Of a stretch of 64,000 bases of DNA, positions 53,026 through 62,775 are shown one piece after another. This DNA is from Eubacteriales bacterium. GTDB taxonomy: Bacteria; Bacillota; Clostridia; Oscillospirales; Oscillospiraceae. A program made the position numbers and the translations under genes. The stretch lies in contig JAUNQI010000007.1 in the NCBI GenBank assembly GCA_030536255.1, positions 29,578-93,577 of the forward strand. The letters are read 5' to 3'. How positions within the stretch are numbered: position 1 is the first letter of the stretch; every line of letters begins with the position of its first letter. The notes beneath the pieces were generated by a model that saw nothing but the letters and a program-made list of their open reading frames with translations, did not search any database and had not been told where the DNA came from.

Positions 53026-53339
53026 TTTGCTGTATCCACCTCTTCAACGATTTCTGAATCGCCTTCCTTATAGGTGAGGATGCTGAAACCATCATAAAAA
53101 TACTCGTAGTCTTCTCCGTCTGTCCCGCAGCGGGCAGCATGGCGGGAATCTGCAGCAGATCCGATCACAGCTTCAAGTTCAGAATACTGACCGCCGATTG
53201 CCTTCCCGGCAACAGCAATTTTTTCCTCTGTGGTCATTTCTGCGGGGGATTTCGTTCCGCCGCTCTTCCCGCAGGAACAAAGCAGGAAAGATATCATCCA
53301 TACAACAATCAAAAAAAACAATAACAGTTTCTTTTTCAC
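53022..53339 (-). CDS. Small lipoprotein
   Basis: 105 residues from the GTG at 53339 (GGAG 9 nt upstream); TTG at 53354 is an alternative. A lipobox LLCSC near residue 23 marks it for diacylglyceryl attachment and signal peptidase II. The remaining 80 residues (beta/alpha, DYEYFYDGFSILTY) match no family I recognise, but resemble the small pilus-lipoprotein-like SmpA/OmlA-type patterns only loosely. It is coupled to the transglutaminase gene, so the pair may work together. Confidence 0.75.
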   Translation of the reverse strand: MKKKLLLFFLIVVWMISFLLCSCGKSGGTKSPAEMTTEEKIAVAGKAIGGQYSELEAVIGSAADSRHAARCGTDGEDYEYFYDGFSILTYKEGDSEIVEEVDTAK

Positions 53340-53405
53340 GACATTCTGCTCCAAATAATCAGGATAAAATTTAAAACCTATTTGGTTATTATAACCCTAT
53401 ATCAT

Positions 53406-54449
53406 TTACTGCGCAAGCCATGAAATGTTGCGCTCAACGATTTCAAGAACGACCGTGTCATATTCACCGCTCCGGATCCGTTCCGGATCATAATCTGACG
53501 AACGGGAAAAATCCGCAGAAGCAAAGTGTTCCGCCAGATACGGATATAGAGATATTCCGAACGAATCTCTCCAGCAAAGCAGATGACCGGAGCCTGACGG
53601 GTTTTCCGTGCTGAATTCAATTGCATTCCCGTTCTGAGGATCAGATACAGACCGGAAAGAAAAACCGGGAAGATATTCAGGATCTGTTTCCCTGCTCTTT
53701 CCGGAGGGATACAGCATCTCAAAAAGATCGCCGGTATGCGTTTTTCCATTTCCGAATTCACCAAGAGAAAAGCCGCAGTTCACACCAACGGCGGAAAGAA
53801 TATTATCCGCAGCCACTGCCGCTCCCTTTGAATTCCAGTGAGAGTCCGTATGGAAATACAGAACCTCATCTTTTCCCCGAAAAGCTTCATGGAGATCCGC
53901 ATAATCCACTCCCAGCTCCGAAAGCCGGCGATACAGACGGTCAACATTGCTGTTTTTCCCGGCCGGAATTCGTTTCGGCATATATTCCGGATACAGAGAA
54001 TTCTTATTCGGCGCAACCGTAAAGACAAATTCCGCGCCATTCTCATGGCAGCAATCCCTGAGCTCAGCAAGATGCAGGGCTGCGGACTCAATCACCTCAT
54101 CCGGCAACAGCTGCCCCGTATAGTCATTCAGAGAATCCGCGAAGAAAAGCCAGCCTTCCTGTCCCAGGATGACATCGTCATTCACGGAACATCCAAACAG
54201 CAGAGCATTTATCCGGGACCATGCTGTGGAAAGCTGCTGTCTCAGGGCGAATCTGTCATCAAACCAAGACGAAGCCTCTGACAGGACCTCCGGGTTAAAA
54301 GTACCGTCCAGCTTTTCAAGCCTCGGGACAGGAGAAAGGATCTCATTTCCGGCAGCTTTGGAAGGACCCGCAGCAATCATCCCAACAGACGGGATAAGAC
54401 AGAGCACGAAAAATACCGCTATTAAAATTTTACTGAATGTTTTATTCAT
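53406..54449 (-). CDS. AlgX/DHHW-like SGNH protein, polysaccharide acetylation partner
   Basis: 347 residues from the ATG at 54449, which shares one base with the MBOAT stop (TGATG), so translation is coupled. An N-terminal anchor (about 8-27) precedes an SGNH-like fold: GQEGWLFFADSLNDY, catalytic Asp202/His204 in FHTDSHWNSKGA and the nucleophile candidate in RDSFGISLYPYL. AlgX/AlgJ proteins transfer acetyl groups to polysaccharide outside the membrane; here the target polymer is unknown. Confidence 0.87.
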   Translation of the reverse strand: MNKTFSKILIAVFFVLCLIPSVGMIAAGPSKAAGNEILSPVPRLEKLDGTFNPEVLSEASSWFDDRFALRQQLSTAWSRINALLFGCSVNDDVILGQEGWLFFADSLNDYTGQLLPDEVIESAALHLAELRDCCHENGAEFVFTVAPNKNSLYPEYMPKRIPAGKNSNVDRLYRRLSELGVDYADLHEAFRGKDEVLYFHTDSHWNSKGAAVAADNILSAVGVNCGFSLGEFGNGKTHTGDLFEMLYPSGKSRETDPEYLPGFSFRSVSDPQNGNAIEFSTENPSGSGHLLCWRDSFGISLYPYLAEHFASADFSRSSDYDPERIRSGEYDTVVLEIVERNISWLAQ

Positions 54450-55861
54450 CAGAACTGAAAATAAATAAACGGCGAAAAACCGCTCGACGACATACTCATC
54501 AGCGAAACAACAAACAGGAGAACTGCAACCAGAACAGCAACGATCAGGAAAGCGACAGATGAACTGCAAGCTGAGATTTTAGACTGAAGGACCGGCCTGA
54601 GTTTTGCCATCAGCCTTCCCGACAAAAGGAACCCGGCAATGAGAACCGTAATCATGCTTCCGTTCAGCAATCCCGCTAATTCGGGAACCGCTGAATCGAA
54701 ACGGCAGAAGCGGAACATTGACGATATTATTTCCCATGCCGCACCGAGCGACTGAGCCCGGAAAATCACAAAAAGAAGAACAACACTCAAAAGCGTGTAA
54801 ATCCTGCTGACGAGCCTTCCGACGAACGATTTCTGAAGCTTTTCCGTTGGAATAATGCCGGCTCCCTCCAGGCTGACAAGCGCGCCATGGCACAAGCCCC
54901 ACAGAAGATAATTCATTCCGGCTCCGTGCCAGATCCCGGTACAGAGAAAAACGAGCATTCTGTTTGCCGCAGCTCTGACCCGGCCCTTTCTGCTTCCGCC
55001 AAGCGGAATGTACAGATAATCCCTGAACCACGAGGAGAGAGAAATATGCCATCTTCTCCAGAATTCACGAACAGAAAGCGCAGCATACGGGAGATCAAAA
55101 TTTTCAGCTGTGCTGAAGCCGAACATAGCGCTCAGCCCTATTGCCATATCCGAATAGCCTGAAAAATCAAAATAGATCTGAATCGCATATGCCGCTGCAC
55201 CCAGCCACGCAAGGCGAAAATCGAGTACAGATGCCGCCGCAGCCGCCGACACAGCGCTGATATTAAAGACATGATCCGCAGCCTTAGCAGCAACTGAAGC
55301 GATCAGCATTTTCTTGGCAAAGCCTTCAACGAAACGGATAATGCCATACGCCGTCCGTTCAGCCGAAACCTCACTGTTCTCAAGCTGGGATTCAAAATCA
55401 CTGTATTCAACGATTGGACCGGAAATAAGACGGGGAAAGAAAGAAATATACAGCAGAAGAGCAACCGGATCCTTTTCCGGACGGGACTTTCCGCGATAAA
55501 CATCCACCACATACGATATCCCGTGAAAAGTATAAAACGATATCCCTATCGGAAGGACCGAGTTCATCGGAGGAATATACTTAAACAGCGCCAGGATCAG
55601 AAGATGCGCGGCAACCGCTGACAGCATGATGTTTTTCCGGTATCGGGGATTATCCCGCCTAAGCATAAGAAGCCCTGCAGCATAACTGATCAGAACAGAA
55701 AGAAGCAAAAGTGGAAGGGCTGACAGCTGACCGAAGGAATAAAATATAAGACCTGCTGCAGCAAGGAACGCATTTCTGCCTTTTCTTCCGTGAAACAGTC
55801 TGGAAAGGAGGACCGTTACCGGAAGGAATATGAACAAGAAACTCGGCGAACTGAATACCAT
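54449..55861 (-). CDS. MBOAT-family O-acyltransferase (AlgI/DltB type)
   Basis: 470 residues with about ten to twelve membrane helices. AlgI-type motifs are clear: LPIGISFYTFHGISYVVDVY, IYFDFSGYSDMAIG, REFWRRWHISLSSWFRDYL and the catalytic-site GIWHGAGMNYLLWG. It passes acetyl groups across the membrane for O-acetylation of a surface polymer together with the coupled AlgX-like protein. AAGGA lies 9 nt upstream of the ATG. Confidence 0.96.
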   Translation of the reverse strand: MVFSSPSFLFIFLPVTVLLSRLFHGRKGRNAFLAAAGLIFYSFGQLSALPLLLLSVLISYAAGLLMLRRDNPRYRKNIMLSAVAAHLLILALFKYIPPMNSVLPIGISFYTFHGISYVVDVYRGKSRPEKDPVALLLYISFFPRLISGPIVEYSDFESQLENSEVSAERTAYGIIRFVEGFAKKMLIASVAAKAADHVFNISAVSAAAAASVLDFRLAWLGAAAYAIQIYFDFSGYSDMAIGLSAMFGFSTAENFDLPYAALSVREFWRRWHISLSSWFRDYLYIPLGGSRKGRVRAAANRMLVFLCTGIWHGAGMNYLLWGLCHGALVSLEGAGIIPTEKLQKSFVGRLVSRIYTLLSVVLLFVIFRAQSLGAAWEIISSMFRFCRFDSAVPELAGLLNGSMITVLIAGFLLSGRLMAKLRPVLQSKISACSSSVAFLIVAVLVAVLLFVVSLMSMSSSGFSPFIYFQF

Positions 55862-55889
55862 AACATTTTTCCTTTGAAACTATCGTTCA

Positions 55890-55920
55890 GGCACAATATC
55901 ACAGGGATACGGCACAATAT
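55890..55920 (-). promoter_or_regulatory. Direct repeat upstream of the MBOAT operon
   Basis: GGCACAATAT occurs at 55890-55899 and 55911-55920, 21 bp apart (two helical turns), inside the promoter region of the MBOAT gene. This spacing suits a dimeric regulator. No clear -35/-10 pair was identified. Confidence 0.4.
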
Positions 55921-55987
55921 TCGACTTTTGATATTTTATACTAATATCCGGTATAAAGCAAATAATATTTCCCTCAGGCGAGGCAAG

Positions 55988-56029
55988 GAAAAAGCATTCT
56001 TCCGGACAAGGACGTCCGAAAGAATGCTT
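55988..56029 (-). terminator. Terminator of the zinc-ribbon/Ig gene
   Basis: AAGCATTCTT and CGGAC pair with their complements with one mismatch around a short loop; TTTTT follows on the minus strand. Confidence 0.87.
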
Positions 56030-56059
56030 CCGAAAATATATTGGTTATAGATAGCGGTT

Positions 56060-56983
56060 TCAGCCTTTATCACGTTCGGAAAGGACAACCGTTTCCGTAG
56101 CTTTATTACCGTAATTATCCGAAACAAGGCATCTGTAGGAACCATACGCAGAAGACTGAACGCTGTGAGCTGCAAGTTCTGAATATCCTTTTCCGGCATC
56201 CGTATAAACATGCAGACCGTAAGTTTCATTATTGGAGTCTGCATCAAACACGATATTTACCCAACTGCTGCTGGCATCATCATATTTCTGCCATGCGAAG
56301 GTCAGATTCTGTCCGGTAGCATTGACAGAGAAGATAGGAACATTCTGAGTAGTATCATCCGCTCCGCCGCGGCCAAGATAAGTCGCAGCACTGGTAGGCT
56401 CTTTGGTAATCGTAATATTCCTGCTCGTAGACGCCTCGGAAATCGTAGTGCTGACAGAACCGACGGTATTTCCTAGTTCATCCAGACGATCGGAGATCTT
56501 CTGATTCGTATTCTGAAGCTGATATACCTGGCTGAGAATATTCTGATTCACTTCCTCGATTTTTCTGTTGACTCCCGCAACGGAAATCAGACAGATAATG
56601 GAAAGAAGTGCGCAGGCAACGAAGCCGATCAGCGCAATAAAGGAAGGATTCATCTTACTGACAGGAAGCTTTGACGCTCCTCCCTGACTCTGTTTTGCAG
56701 AAGCCGCGGAACGCTTTTCCTTTACAGAGGACTTCACCTTATTCATGTTGATCTTCGGAAGATTGGGAAGATTAGGAAGATTGATCTTTGCTTTTCCGGA
56801 TTTCGCAGATTTTACGGTTTTTCCGGTCTGAGGAACCTCTTCCATCTCCTCAGCCTCATATTCTTCTTCGTATTCTTCATCCTGCACAGGCTGAGAATAC
56901 TGCGCTAAAGCTGTTTTATGGCCACAGTAAGGGCATTCAACTTCATTATCTTCAAGGACACTTCCACAGAAAGTACAAGTCAT
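56060..56983 (-). CDS. Zinc-ribbon, transmembrane, Ig-like domain protein
   Basis: 307 residues from the ATG at 56983 (GGTG 5 nt upstream). An N-terminal zinc ribbon uses Cys3, Cys6, Cys17 and Cys20; then an acidic stretch (about 35-55), a basic Lys/Pro/Asn-rich region with NLPNLPKINMNK, a membrane helix (about 115-138), a coiled coil (about 138-175) and an Ig-like domain (about 225-302). The zinc ribbon is probably inside the cell and the Ig-like domain outside. No enzymatic motif. Monocistronic with a consensus promoter. Confidence 0.75.
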   Translation of the reverse strand: MTCTFCGSVLEDNEVECPYCGHKTALAQYSQPVQDEEYEEEYEAEEMEEVPQTGKTVKSAKSGKAKINLPNLPNLPKINMNKVKSSVKEKRSAASAKQSQGGASKLPVSKMNPSFIALIGFVACALLSIICLISVAGVNRKIEEVNQNILSQVYQLQNTNQKISDRLDELGNTVGSVSTTISEASTSRNITITKEPTSAATYLGRGGADDTTQNVPIFSVNATGQNLTFAWQKYDDASSSWVNIVFDADSNNETYGLHVYTDAGKGYSELAAHSVQSSAYGSYRCLVSDNYGNKATETVVLSERDKG

Positions 56984-57014
56984 GATTACACCTGCTTTCA
57001 CTAAATGTAATCAT

Positions 57015-57043
57015 ATTGTAAATCATATGTTTTATTATGTCAA
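57015..57043 (-). promoter_or_regulatory. Promoter of the zinc-ribbon/Ig gene
   Basis: On the minus strand, consensus TTGACA (57043-57038), 17 nt, TACAAT (57020-57015). Confidence 0.85.
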
Positions 57044-57076
57044 CACTTTTTTCATCTATTTGTTTAAACTTTGTAA

Positions 57077-57991
57077 TTATTTTAGCTTCAGCAGTTCTCT
57101 GGCACGCTCTGCATCTCTTTTTATCTGCTCAGACAATGCCAGACAATCTGAAAATTTTTCTTCCTGCCTGATAAAAGAATAAAAATCTACTCTGACAGTA
57201 ACGCCGTAGATATTCTCTGAGAAATCCAGAATATGGGTCTCCACGGTTATCTCATTATTTTCTCCGAATGTCGGACGAACGCCTATATTCGTTACAGCAT
57301 CGAATTCTGAACCGTCGGGAAATATTGCCTTCGTCGCATAAACACCAAACGCAGGGACAACGGTTCCCTCCGGAATCCGCATATTGATCGTCGGGGCAGC
57401 CATCTTTCTCCCGATCTGATATCCGGGCTGAACCGTATCGGAAATGCAGTAAGGATGACCGAGAAAATTAAAGGCAGCTTCCATGTCTCCCTTTCGGATA
57501 AGCTCACGAATCAGCGTTGACGAAACAACCACCCCATCAATAATTACAGGATTGATAACATCGCACCCGATTCCATGATCCCCGCACCAGGTGAGAAGTT
57601 TTTCTGCATTCCCGGCTCCTTTAGCACCAAAGGTAAAATCATATCCGACAACGATGTGGGAAACTTCGTATTCGCCAATAAGACGAGACAGGAAATCCTC
57701 CCAGGACGTGTTCATCATCTGAACATCGAACGGAATAACAATAACATCTTCAATTCCGAAGCAGCGGCTGAGAATTTCCTTTCTCGAATCACAGTCCGTG
57801 ATCAGACGTAAGTCTTCCCGATGAACAAGAATGTCCGGATGCATATCAAAGGTTAAAACTGCCGGTGACAAACCGTTTTCTGCCGCTCTTTCCTTCACCC
57901 TGTTCAGGAGCGCAGCATGCCCGAGATGAACTCCGTCAAAAAAACCGAGCGCAATACAGCGTTTATTCAATTGAGTAAATGAATGATCCAT
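57077..57991 (-). CDS. ribF: Bifunctional riboflavin kinase/FAD synthetase
   Basis: 304 residues from the ATG at 57991; an ATG at 58018 is equally open and neither has a good ribosome site. N-terminal FAD synthetase (about 12-180) with ALGFFDGVHLGHAALL, and C-terminal riboflavin kinase (about 190-300) with PTINMRIPEGTVVPAFGVYA. It converts riboflavin to FMN and FAD. It overlaps truB, the classical position at the end of the nusA-infB operon. Confidence 0.95.
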   Translation of the reverse strand: MDHSFTQLNKRCIALGFFDGVHLGHAALLNRVKERAAENGLSPAVLTFDMHPDILVHREDLRLITDCDSRKEILSRCFGIEDVIVIPFDVQMMNTSWEDFLSRLIGEYEVSHIVVGYDFTFGAKGAGNAEKLLTWCGDHGIGCDVINPVIIDGVVVSSTLIRELIRKGDMEAAFNFLGHPYCISDTVQPGYQIGRKMAAPTINMRIPEGTVVPAFGVYATKAIFPDGSEFDAVTNIGVRPTFGENNEITVETHILDFSENIYGVTVRVDFYSFIRQEEKFSDCLALSEQIKRDAERARELLKLK

Positions 57992-58676
57992 CTTTAATCT
58001 CTGAAACAAGGTGCGCATTTGCTATTGAGTATTCTCCCACTGCCGTTCGACGAAGAGCGGACATGCAGGCTCCGCAGCCAAGAAAGGCTCCGATATCATG
58101 GCACAGCGTACGGACATAAGTACCGGAGGAGCATCGGATCTTCAGGCTGACGTCCCTCCCGTTACGGTCGGTTATCTCGATGCTGCGCACAAAAATATGG
58201 CGGGGCTCCCGTTCGATCTCTTCTCCCCTTCTGGCAACATCACACAGTTTTCTTCCTTTGATCTTTATTGCGGAATACATGGGCGGGAGCTGACTGATAT
58301 CACCGACAAACGACAAAACCGCCGAGCTCAGAGCCGAATCTGACACTTCTTCCGCCGCGGTCTCATCTCCTCCGACAACATTCCCCCAGATATCCTGCGT
58401 ATCGGTAACGACACCGAGGCGCATAACCGCTTCATATTCCTTTTCATGCCCCATGATTTCCTCGCACAGTCTGGTAGCTTTTCTTCCTACCAGAACGATC
58501 AGGAGACCTGTTGCCATCGGGTCAAGCGTTCCCGCATGACCGATTTTTTTAATGTGAAGGACATTCCGAAGCTTTGCCACGACATCAAAGGAAGTCCATT
58601 CCTGTTCCTTGTCAATAAGCAAAATGCCATCTTGGATGGCATTTTGAACGTTTTCTATGATTATATTTTCTTCCAT
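57963..58676 (-). CDS. truB: tRNA pseudouridine55 synthase
   Basis: 237 residues, slightly short of the usual 290-310; the C-terminal PUA domain appears reduced or absent. The catalytic Asp is in HAGTLDPMATGLL (about residue 52), followed by VTDTQDIWGNVV, MYSAIKIKG and CSSGTYVRTLCHDIG. It makes pseudouridine 55 in the T-loop of tRNA. It overlaps nrnA by 16 bp and ribF by 29 bp. Confidence 0.96.
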   Translation of the reverse strand: MEENIIIENVQNAIQDGILLIDKEQEWTSFDVVAKLRNVLHIKKIGHAGTLDPMATGLLIVLVGRKATRLCEEIMGHEKEYEAVMRLGVVTDTQDIWGNVVGGDETAAEEVSDSALSSAVLSFVGDISQLPPMYSAIKIKGRKLCDVARRGEEIEREPRHIFVRSIEITDRNGRDVSLKIRCSSGTYVRTLCHDIGAFLGCGACMSALRRTAVGEYSIANAHLVSEIKDGSFIYSIE

Positions 58677-59632
58677 AATTTATCTATCTCGCAAAGAAGC
58701 AATGAAACAGCATCCGGATAAGCCTTGTTTATCGTACAACCAGACGCCTGAGGATGTCCTCCGCCTCCGAACCGGGAGCAAAGCTCAACACAGGAAAAAC
58801 CTTTTCCGGATCGGGCAGATACTTTACTTGAACCATCCGGAAGCTCCCGGACCGTAACCGCCAGCTCCACTCCCTCGATTCTGAGGGGAAGCGATGCAAT
58901 GTTATCCAGATCGTCTTCGTTCACGCCGGACCGGGAAAGCATATCCAGCGTCAGCAATGAAACGATAACTTTCCCGTCATACAGGGAGCGGAAACCTTCA
59001 TAAAGCATACTTTCCAGCGCCACGCGATGAGCCGATGTTTTTTCAAAGAAGATCTGGTTCAGGGAATAGACATCCGCCCCGCATTCAATAAGCTTCGCCG
59101 CGGCAAGATGAGACGCAGCATCCGTATTCCCGTAACGGAAGCATCCGCAGTCCGTTGACAGACCGATATACAAGAGATCCGCTTCCTTCGGATCAGGATC
59201 TCCCACCAGATTTTCGATAACAGCCAGAACAACTTCCGCGCAGGAAGCACGCTCTGGACAGACACAGTTTTTCTCTCCAAACAAAGGATTCGAGCCATGG
59301 TGATCAATGCACAGATCGATCTTTCCCGAAAAGCCGTCCGGGAACATATCATCGTCCGCAACATCAACGGAAACCGTATAATTCCATACGAACGACTCAT
59401 CCGCCGTCAGCTCAGAGACATATCCCAGCTGCCTTGCCGTAAAACCGCTGTTGTTCAGCAGCCAGGCATTCTTTCCGTACCGCTTCAGCGCTCTGCAAAG
59501 CGCAGCGGAAGAACCCATCGTATCTCCGTCCGGTTTTTTATGCGAAACGATCAGGATATTATCCTGGGCAGAAAGCTCAGCTGCAGTTTCCGAAGCGGAT
59601 AAAACCGTCTTACTCTGATTCTTCATCATCAT
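58661..59632 (-). CDS. nrnA: DHH-family nanoRNase/pAp phosphatase
   Basis: 323 residues. DHH-DHHA1 protein with SHKKPDGDTMGSS, CIDHHGSNPLFG, LSTDCGCFRYGN and GGGGHPQASGCTI. NrnA-type enzymes degrade oligoribonucleotides of 2-5 nt and dephosphorylate pAp. The gene overlaps rbfA by 23 bp and truB by 16 bp, the standard order. Confidence 0.95.
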   Translation of the reverse strand: MMMKNQSKTVLSASETAAELSAQDNILIVSHKKPDGDTMGSSAALCRALKRYGKNAWLLNNSGFTARQLGYVSELTADESFVWNYTVSVDVADDDMFPDGFSGKIDLCIDHHGSNPLFGEKNCVCPERASCAEVVLAVIENLVGDPDPKEADLLYIGLSTDCGCFRYGNTDAASHLAAAKLIECGADVYSLNQIFFEKTSAHRVALESMLYEGFRSLYDGKVIVSLLTLDMLSRSGVNEDDLDNIASLPLRIEGVELAVTVRELPDGSSKVSARSGKGFSCVELCSRFGGGGHPQASGCTINKAYPDAVSLLLCEIDKLWKKI

Positions 59633-59975
59633 GCTTTATATCAAGGGAGTTCAGAATACTGTTGATATGAGCGCCATATTCCAGACTGTGATCAATTTCA
59701 AAAACAAGCTCCGGCGTATATCTGAGATCAAGAGAGCTTCCCAATTCCTTGCGAAGCCAGCCTGAAGCAGATTTCAGCCCTTTTTTGAACTCTTTTTCAT
59801 CGTCCAGATCAAGCACGGAAAGCCACACCTTGCTGTAGTGAAGATCTCCGGTAGTTTCAACTCTTGTCACGCTGATCATGCGCCCGGAAATCCGCGGATC
59901 CTTTATCTCCCTCAGCAGACGGGACAGTACAAACTGGATATCGCTGTTTGTTCTTTCAATTCTGTTTGATGACAT
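59610..59975 (-). CDS. rbfA: Ribosome-binding factor A
   Basis: 121 residues with the KH-like RbfA fold: RIERTNSDIQFVLSRLL, KDPRISGRMISVTRVE, WLSVLD and LDLRYTPELVFEIDHSLEYG. It assists maturation of the 16S 5' end and binds 30S subunits. AAGGAAT precedes the ATG; it starts 1 bp after infB. Confidence 0.97.
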   Translation of the reverse strand: MSSNRIERTNSDIQFVLSRLLREIKDPRISGRMISVTRVETTGDLHYSKVWLSVLDLDDEKEFKKGLKSASGWLRKELGSSLDLRYTPELVFEIDHSLEYGAHINSILNSLDIKHDDEESE

Positions 59976-59976
59976 A

Positions 59977-62346
59977 TTATTCCTTAATCTCTTCCATTAC
60001 GAAGCATTCAATAATATCTCCGATTTTAATATCGTTGAACTTCTCAACCTGCATACCGCATTCATAGCCGCTGGCAACTTCTTTAACGTCATCCTTGAAG
60101 CGGCGGAGAGACGCCAGTTCACCTTCATGAATAACGATATTATCGCGAAGGATACGGACGGAACAGCCGCGCTGGATCTTTCCGTCTGTGCAGTAGCAGC
60201 CGCATACAGTACCGATCTTGGAAACCTTATACGTCTCACGAACCTCGGCATGACCGATAATCGATTCGGTAAACTTCGGAGCAAGCATGCCCTTCATAGC
60301 GGCTTCAATTTCATTGATGCAGTCATAGATGACACGGTACATACGAACGTCAACAGAGTTTCTGCTTGCAGACTCTCTGGCAGCGGCATCCGGACGGACA
60401 TTGAATCCGACAATGATTGCACCGGAAGTTGACGCAAGCATCACATCGGATTCATTGATTGCTCCGACACCGCTGTGGATAACGCTTACGCGAACCTCTT
60501 CGTTCGTCATTTTCTCAAGAGAAGTCTTTACGGCCTCAGCGGAGCCCTGAACATCTGCCTTGACAATAATATTCAGCGTCTTCATCTCGCCTGCCTGAAT
60601 CTGGCTGAACAGATCTTCCAGGCTGACCTTTCTGCCGGCTCCGGATGCAGATGCTGCCGCAGCATTCCGGCGTTCCTCAGCCAGTTCTCTTGCCATACGT
60701 TCATCGGTAACCGCATTAAACACATCACCGGCGCTCGGGACTTCAGACAAACCGGAAATCTCCACAGGAGTGGACGGTCCTGCCTCAGATACATGCCTTC
60801 CCTTGTCATCCGTCATCGTACGAACACGGCCGACACAGGTACCAGCGATAATAATGTCACCCTGTCTCAGCGTACCGTTCTGCACAAGGACGGTCATAAT
60901 CGGGCCGCGGCCTTTGTCCAGGCGTGCCTCGATAACTGTTCCCTTTGCTGCTCTGGCCGGGTTTGCTTTCAGCTCCTGAACCTCGGCAAGGACAACCAGA
61001 TTCTCAAGGAGGGCATCAATACCCATTCCGGTTTTTGCGGAAATGGGACAAACGATTGTTTCTCCACCCCATTCCTCGGGAACGATATCATACTCGGTAA
61101 GCTGCTGCTTGATACGGTCCGGATTTGCTCCGACTTTATCCATCTTGTTTACTGCAACAACGATCGGAATGCCGGCAGCCTTTGCATGGTTAATGCTTTC
61201 AACTGTCTGAGGCATGATTCCGTCATCCGCAGCAACAACAAGGATTGCGATATCCGTTACCATAGCGCCGCGGGCTCTCATCGTCGTGAATGCTTCATGT
61301 CCCGGGGTATCGAGGAAGGTGATCGGACTTCCGTCGATCTCCGTTGTATACGCGCCGATATGCTGCGTAATACCTCCGGCCTCACCGGAAGCAACATGAG
61401 CATGACGGATATAGTCCAAAAGGGATGTTTTTCCGTGGTCGACATGGCCCATGACAACGACGACAGGAGCTCTGCCGACAAGATCTTCCTCTTTGTCAGC
61501 CGAGTCGTCGATCAGACGTTCCTCAACAGTAACGATTACTTCCTTTTCAACCTTGCATCCGAGTTCCATCGCTACGAGAGCGGCGGTATCATAATCGATA
61601 ACATCTGAAACTGAGGCAAAGGTGCCCATCTTCATGAGGCATTTAATTACCTCTGCAGCGGATTTTTTCATACGGGAAGCCAGTTCTCCGACGCTGATCT
61701 CATCGGGAATCTCCACCTTCAGCTGCGCCTTCTTGGCGATTTCAAGCTGAAGACGGTTCATCTTATCGCGTTCTTCCTGACGGCGCTTTGCAGAGGCAGC
61801 CTGCGTCTGAACACGCTGCTTGGACTTCTGCTGGATTTTTTCTTTGCTTCCTCTGTTGAAGGAATTATTTCTGCCGGCTTTTCTGTCTCCGAGATCGTCA
61901 TACTTCTCATTGTATTTATCAATATTGACGTTGGAGCCGCCACGCGTATCGACCACACGCTTTTCAGCAACCTGACGCGGGGTAAACGGCTTGTTTTCCT
62001 TGGGTTTTGACGGAGTCTGCTGCTGACGGGAAGCAGCTTCCGCAGTTCCGGATGCTGCCGGCTTCTTCTCCGGCTCTGGTTTTTCAGATGTTTTTTCTTT
62101 CTTTTCCGCTTCCTTTTTTACCGGCTCGGCTGCGGGCGCAGGAACGGCAAAAATCTCCTGAAGACTCTCCGCCTGATTATGCTGAGTGAGATACTCAAAA
62201 ACGACATCAAGCTCCTCATTCGATAAGATCTGCATATGATTTTTCGGAGCGGTAAAATATTCGGCAACAACAGACATAACATCTTTATTTGAAAGACCGA
62301 AATCTTTTGCAAGCTCACCTATTCTGTATTTAAATACTAACGCCAT
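59977..62346 (-). CDS. infB: Translation initiation factor IF-2
   Basis: 789 residues. The N-terminal IF2-N helices (about 5-55) are followed by a long charged linker (about 65-205), a second IF2-N segment, a GTPase domain with GHVDHGKTS at 300-308, VDTPGHE-type switch [10 protein letters not shown] and NKMDK, then domains II-IV to the C-terminus. It brings fMet-tRNA to the 30S subunit. GAGGAGG lies close upstream. Confidence 0.98.
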   Translation of the reverse strand: MALVFKYRIGELAKDFGLSNKDVMSVVAEYFTAPKNHMQILSNEELDVVFEYLTQHNQAESLQEIFAVPAPAAEPVKKEAEKKEKTSEKPEPEKKPAASGTAEAASRQQQTPSKPKENKPFTPRQVAEKRVVDTRGGSNVNIDKYNEKYDDLGDRKAGRNNSFNRGSKEKIQQKSKQRVQTQAASAKRRQEERDKMNRLQLEIAKKAQLKVEIPDEISVGELASRMKKSAAEVIKCLMKMGTFASVSDVIDYDTAALVAMELGCKVEKEVIVTVEERLIDDSADKEEDLVGRAPVVVVMGHVDHGKTSLLDYIRHAHVASGEAGGITQHIGAYTTEIDGSPITFLDTPGHEAFTTMRARGAMVTDIAILVVAADDGIMPQTVESINHAKAAGIPIVVAVNKMDKVGANPDRIKQQLTEYDIVPEEWGGETIVCPISAKTGMGIDALLENLVVLAEVQELKANPARAAKGTVIEARLDKGRGPIMTVLVQNGTLRQGDIIIAGTCVGRVRTMTDDKGRHVSEAGPSTPVEISGLSEVPSAGDVFNAVTDERMARELAEERRNAAAASASGAGRKVSLEDLFSQIQAGEMKTLNIIVKADVQGSAEAVKTSLEKMTNEEVRVSVIHSGVGAINESDVMLASTSGAIIVGFNVRPDAAARESASRNSVDVRMYRVIYDCINEIEAAMKGMLAPKFTESIIGHAEVRETYKVSKIGTVCGCYCTDGKIQRGCSVRILRDNIVIHEGELASLRRFKDDVKEVASGYECGMQVEKFNDIKIGDIIECFVMEEIKE

Positions 62347-62361
62347 ACTCTCTTCCTCCTC

Positions 62362-62772
62362 TTACTTTTTACGTGCCTTAACGCCGGGCTTTTCTGTTTT
62401 TCTGCGGGAGATCCGTGACAGTTTTTCATGTATCGTATCAGCAGACTGTCCGTATCTGTCAGGATCAGTAATTGCAAGCTGTTTCATCAACGAATCGGCA
62501 AAGCCTATGTCAGTAACCGCTGCCATTGAGCAGTTTCCGATACCGACAGCTTCCGAGAGCTCTTTTCCGGAATACGGCAGCTGAATCAGTTCACAGCTTC
62601 TGCCGTCCAGATATCTCAATGCTCTTTCCCGCTTTTTATCTCCCGCGTCCGACGGGAGAACAAGCAGCCTGGCTTTACCTGCCAGAACTGCCGCCGAAGC
62701 ATCATCTTCTCCCAAAGCGATTGCTCCGGCTTTTCTCATAAGCCCGAGAATTCCCAAAATTTTATCCGACAT
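62362..62772 (-). CDS. Ribosomal L7Ae/L30e-family protein (YlxQ)
   Basis: 136 residues; residues 1-100 are an L7Ae-like domain (LGLMRKAGAIALGEDDASAAV, LLVLPSDAGDKKRERALRY, GNCSMAAVTDIGFADSL) and the rest is a basic tail. YlxQ-type proteins bind kink-turn RNA. It sits between rnpM/ylxR and infB in the standard order, 3 bp after ylxR. Confidence 0.93.
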   Translation of the reverse strand: MSDKILGILGLMRKAGAIALGEDDASAAVLAGKARLLVLPSDAGDKKRERALRYLDGRSCELIQLPYSGKELSEAVGIGNCSMAAVTDIGFADSLMKQLAITDPDRYGQSADTIHEKLSRISRRKTEKPGVKARKK

Positions 62773-62775
62773 ATT

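Noticed and set aside
60475..61608. 377-codon plus-strand frame opposite infB
   Set aside because: Shadow of the IF-2 GTPase region; no ribosome site or known domain.
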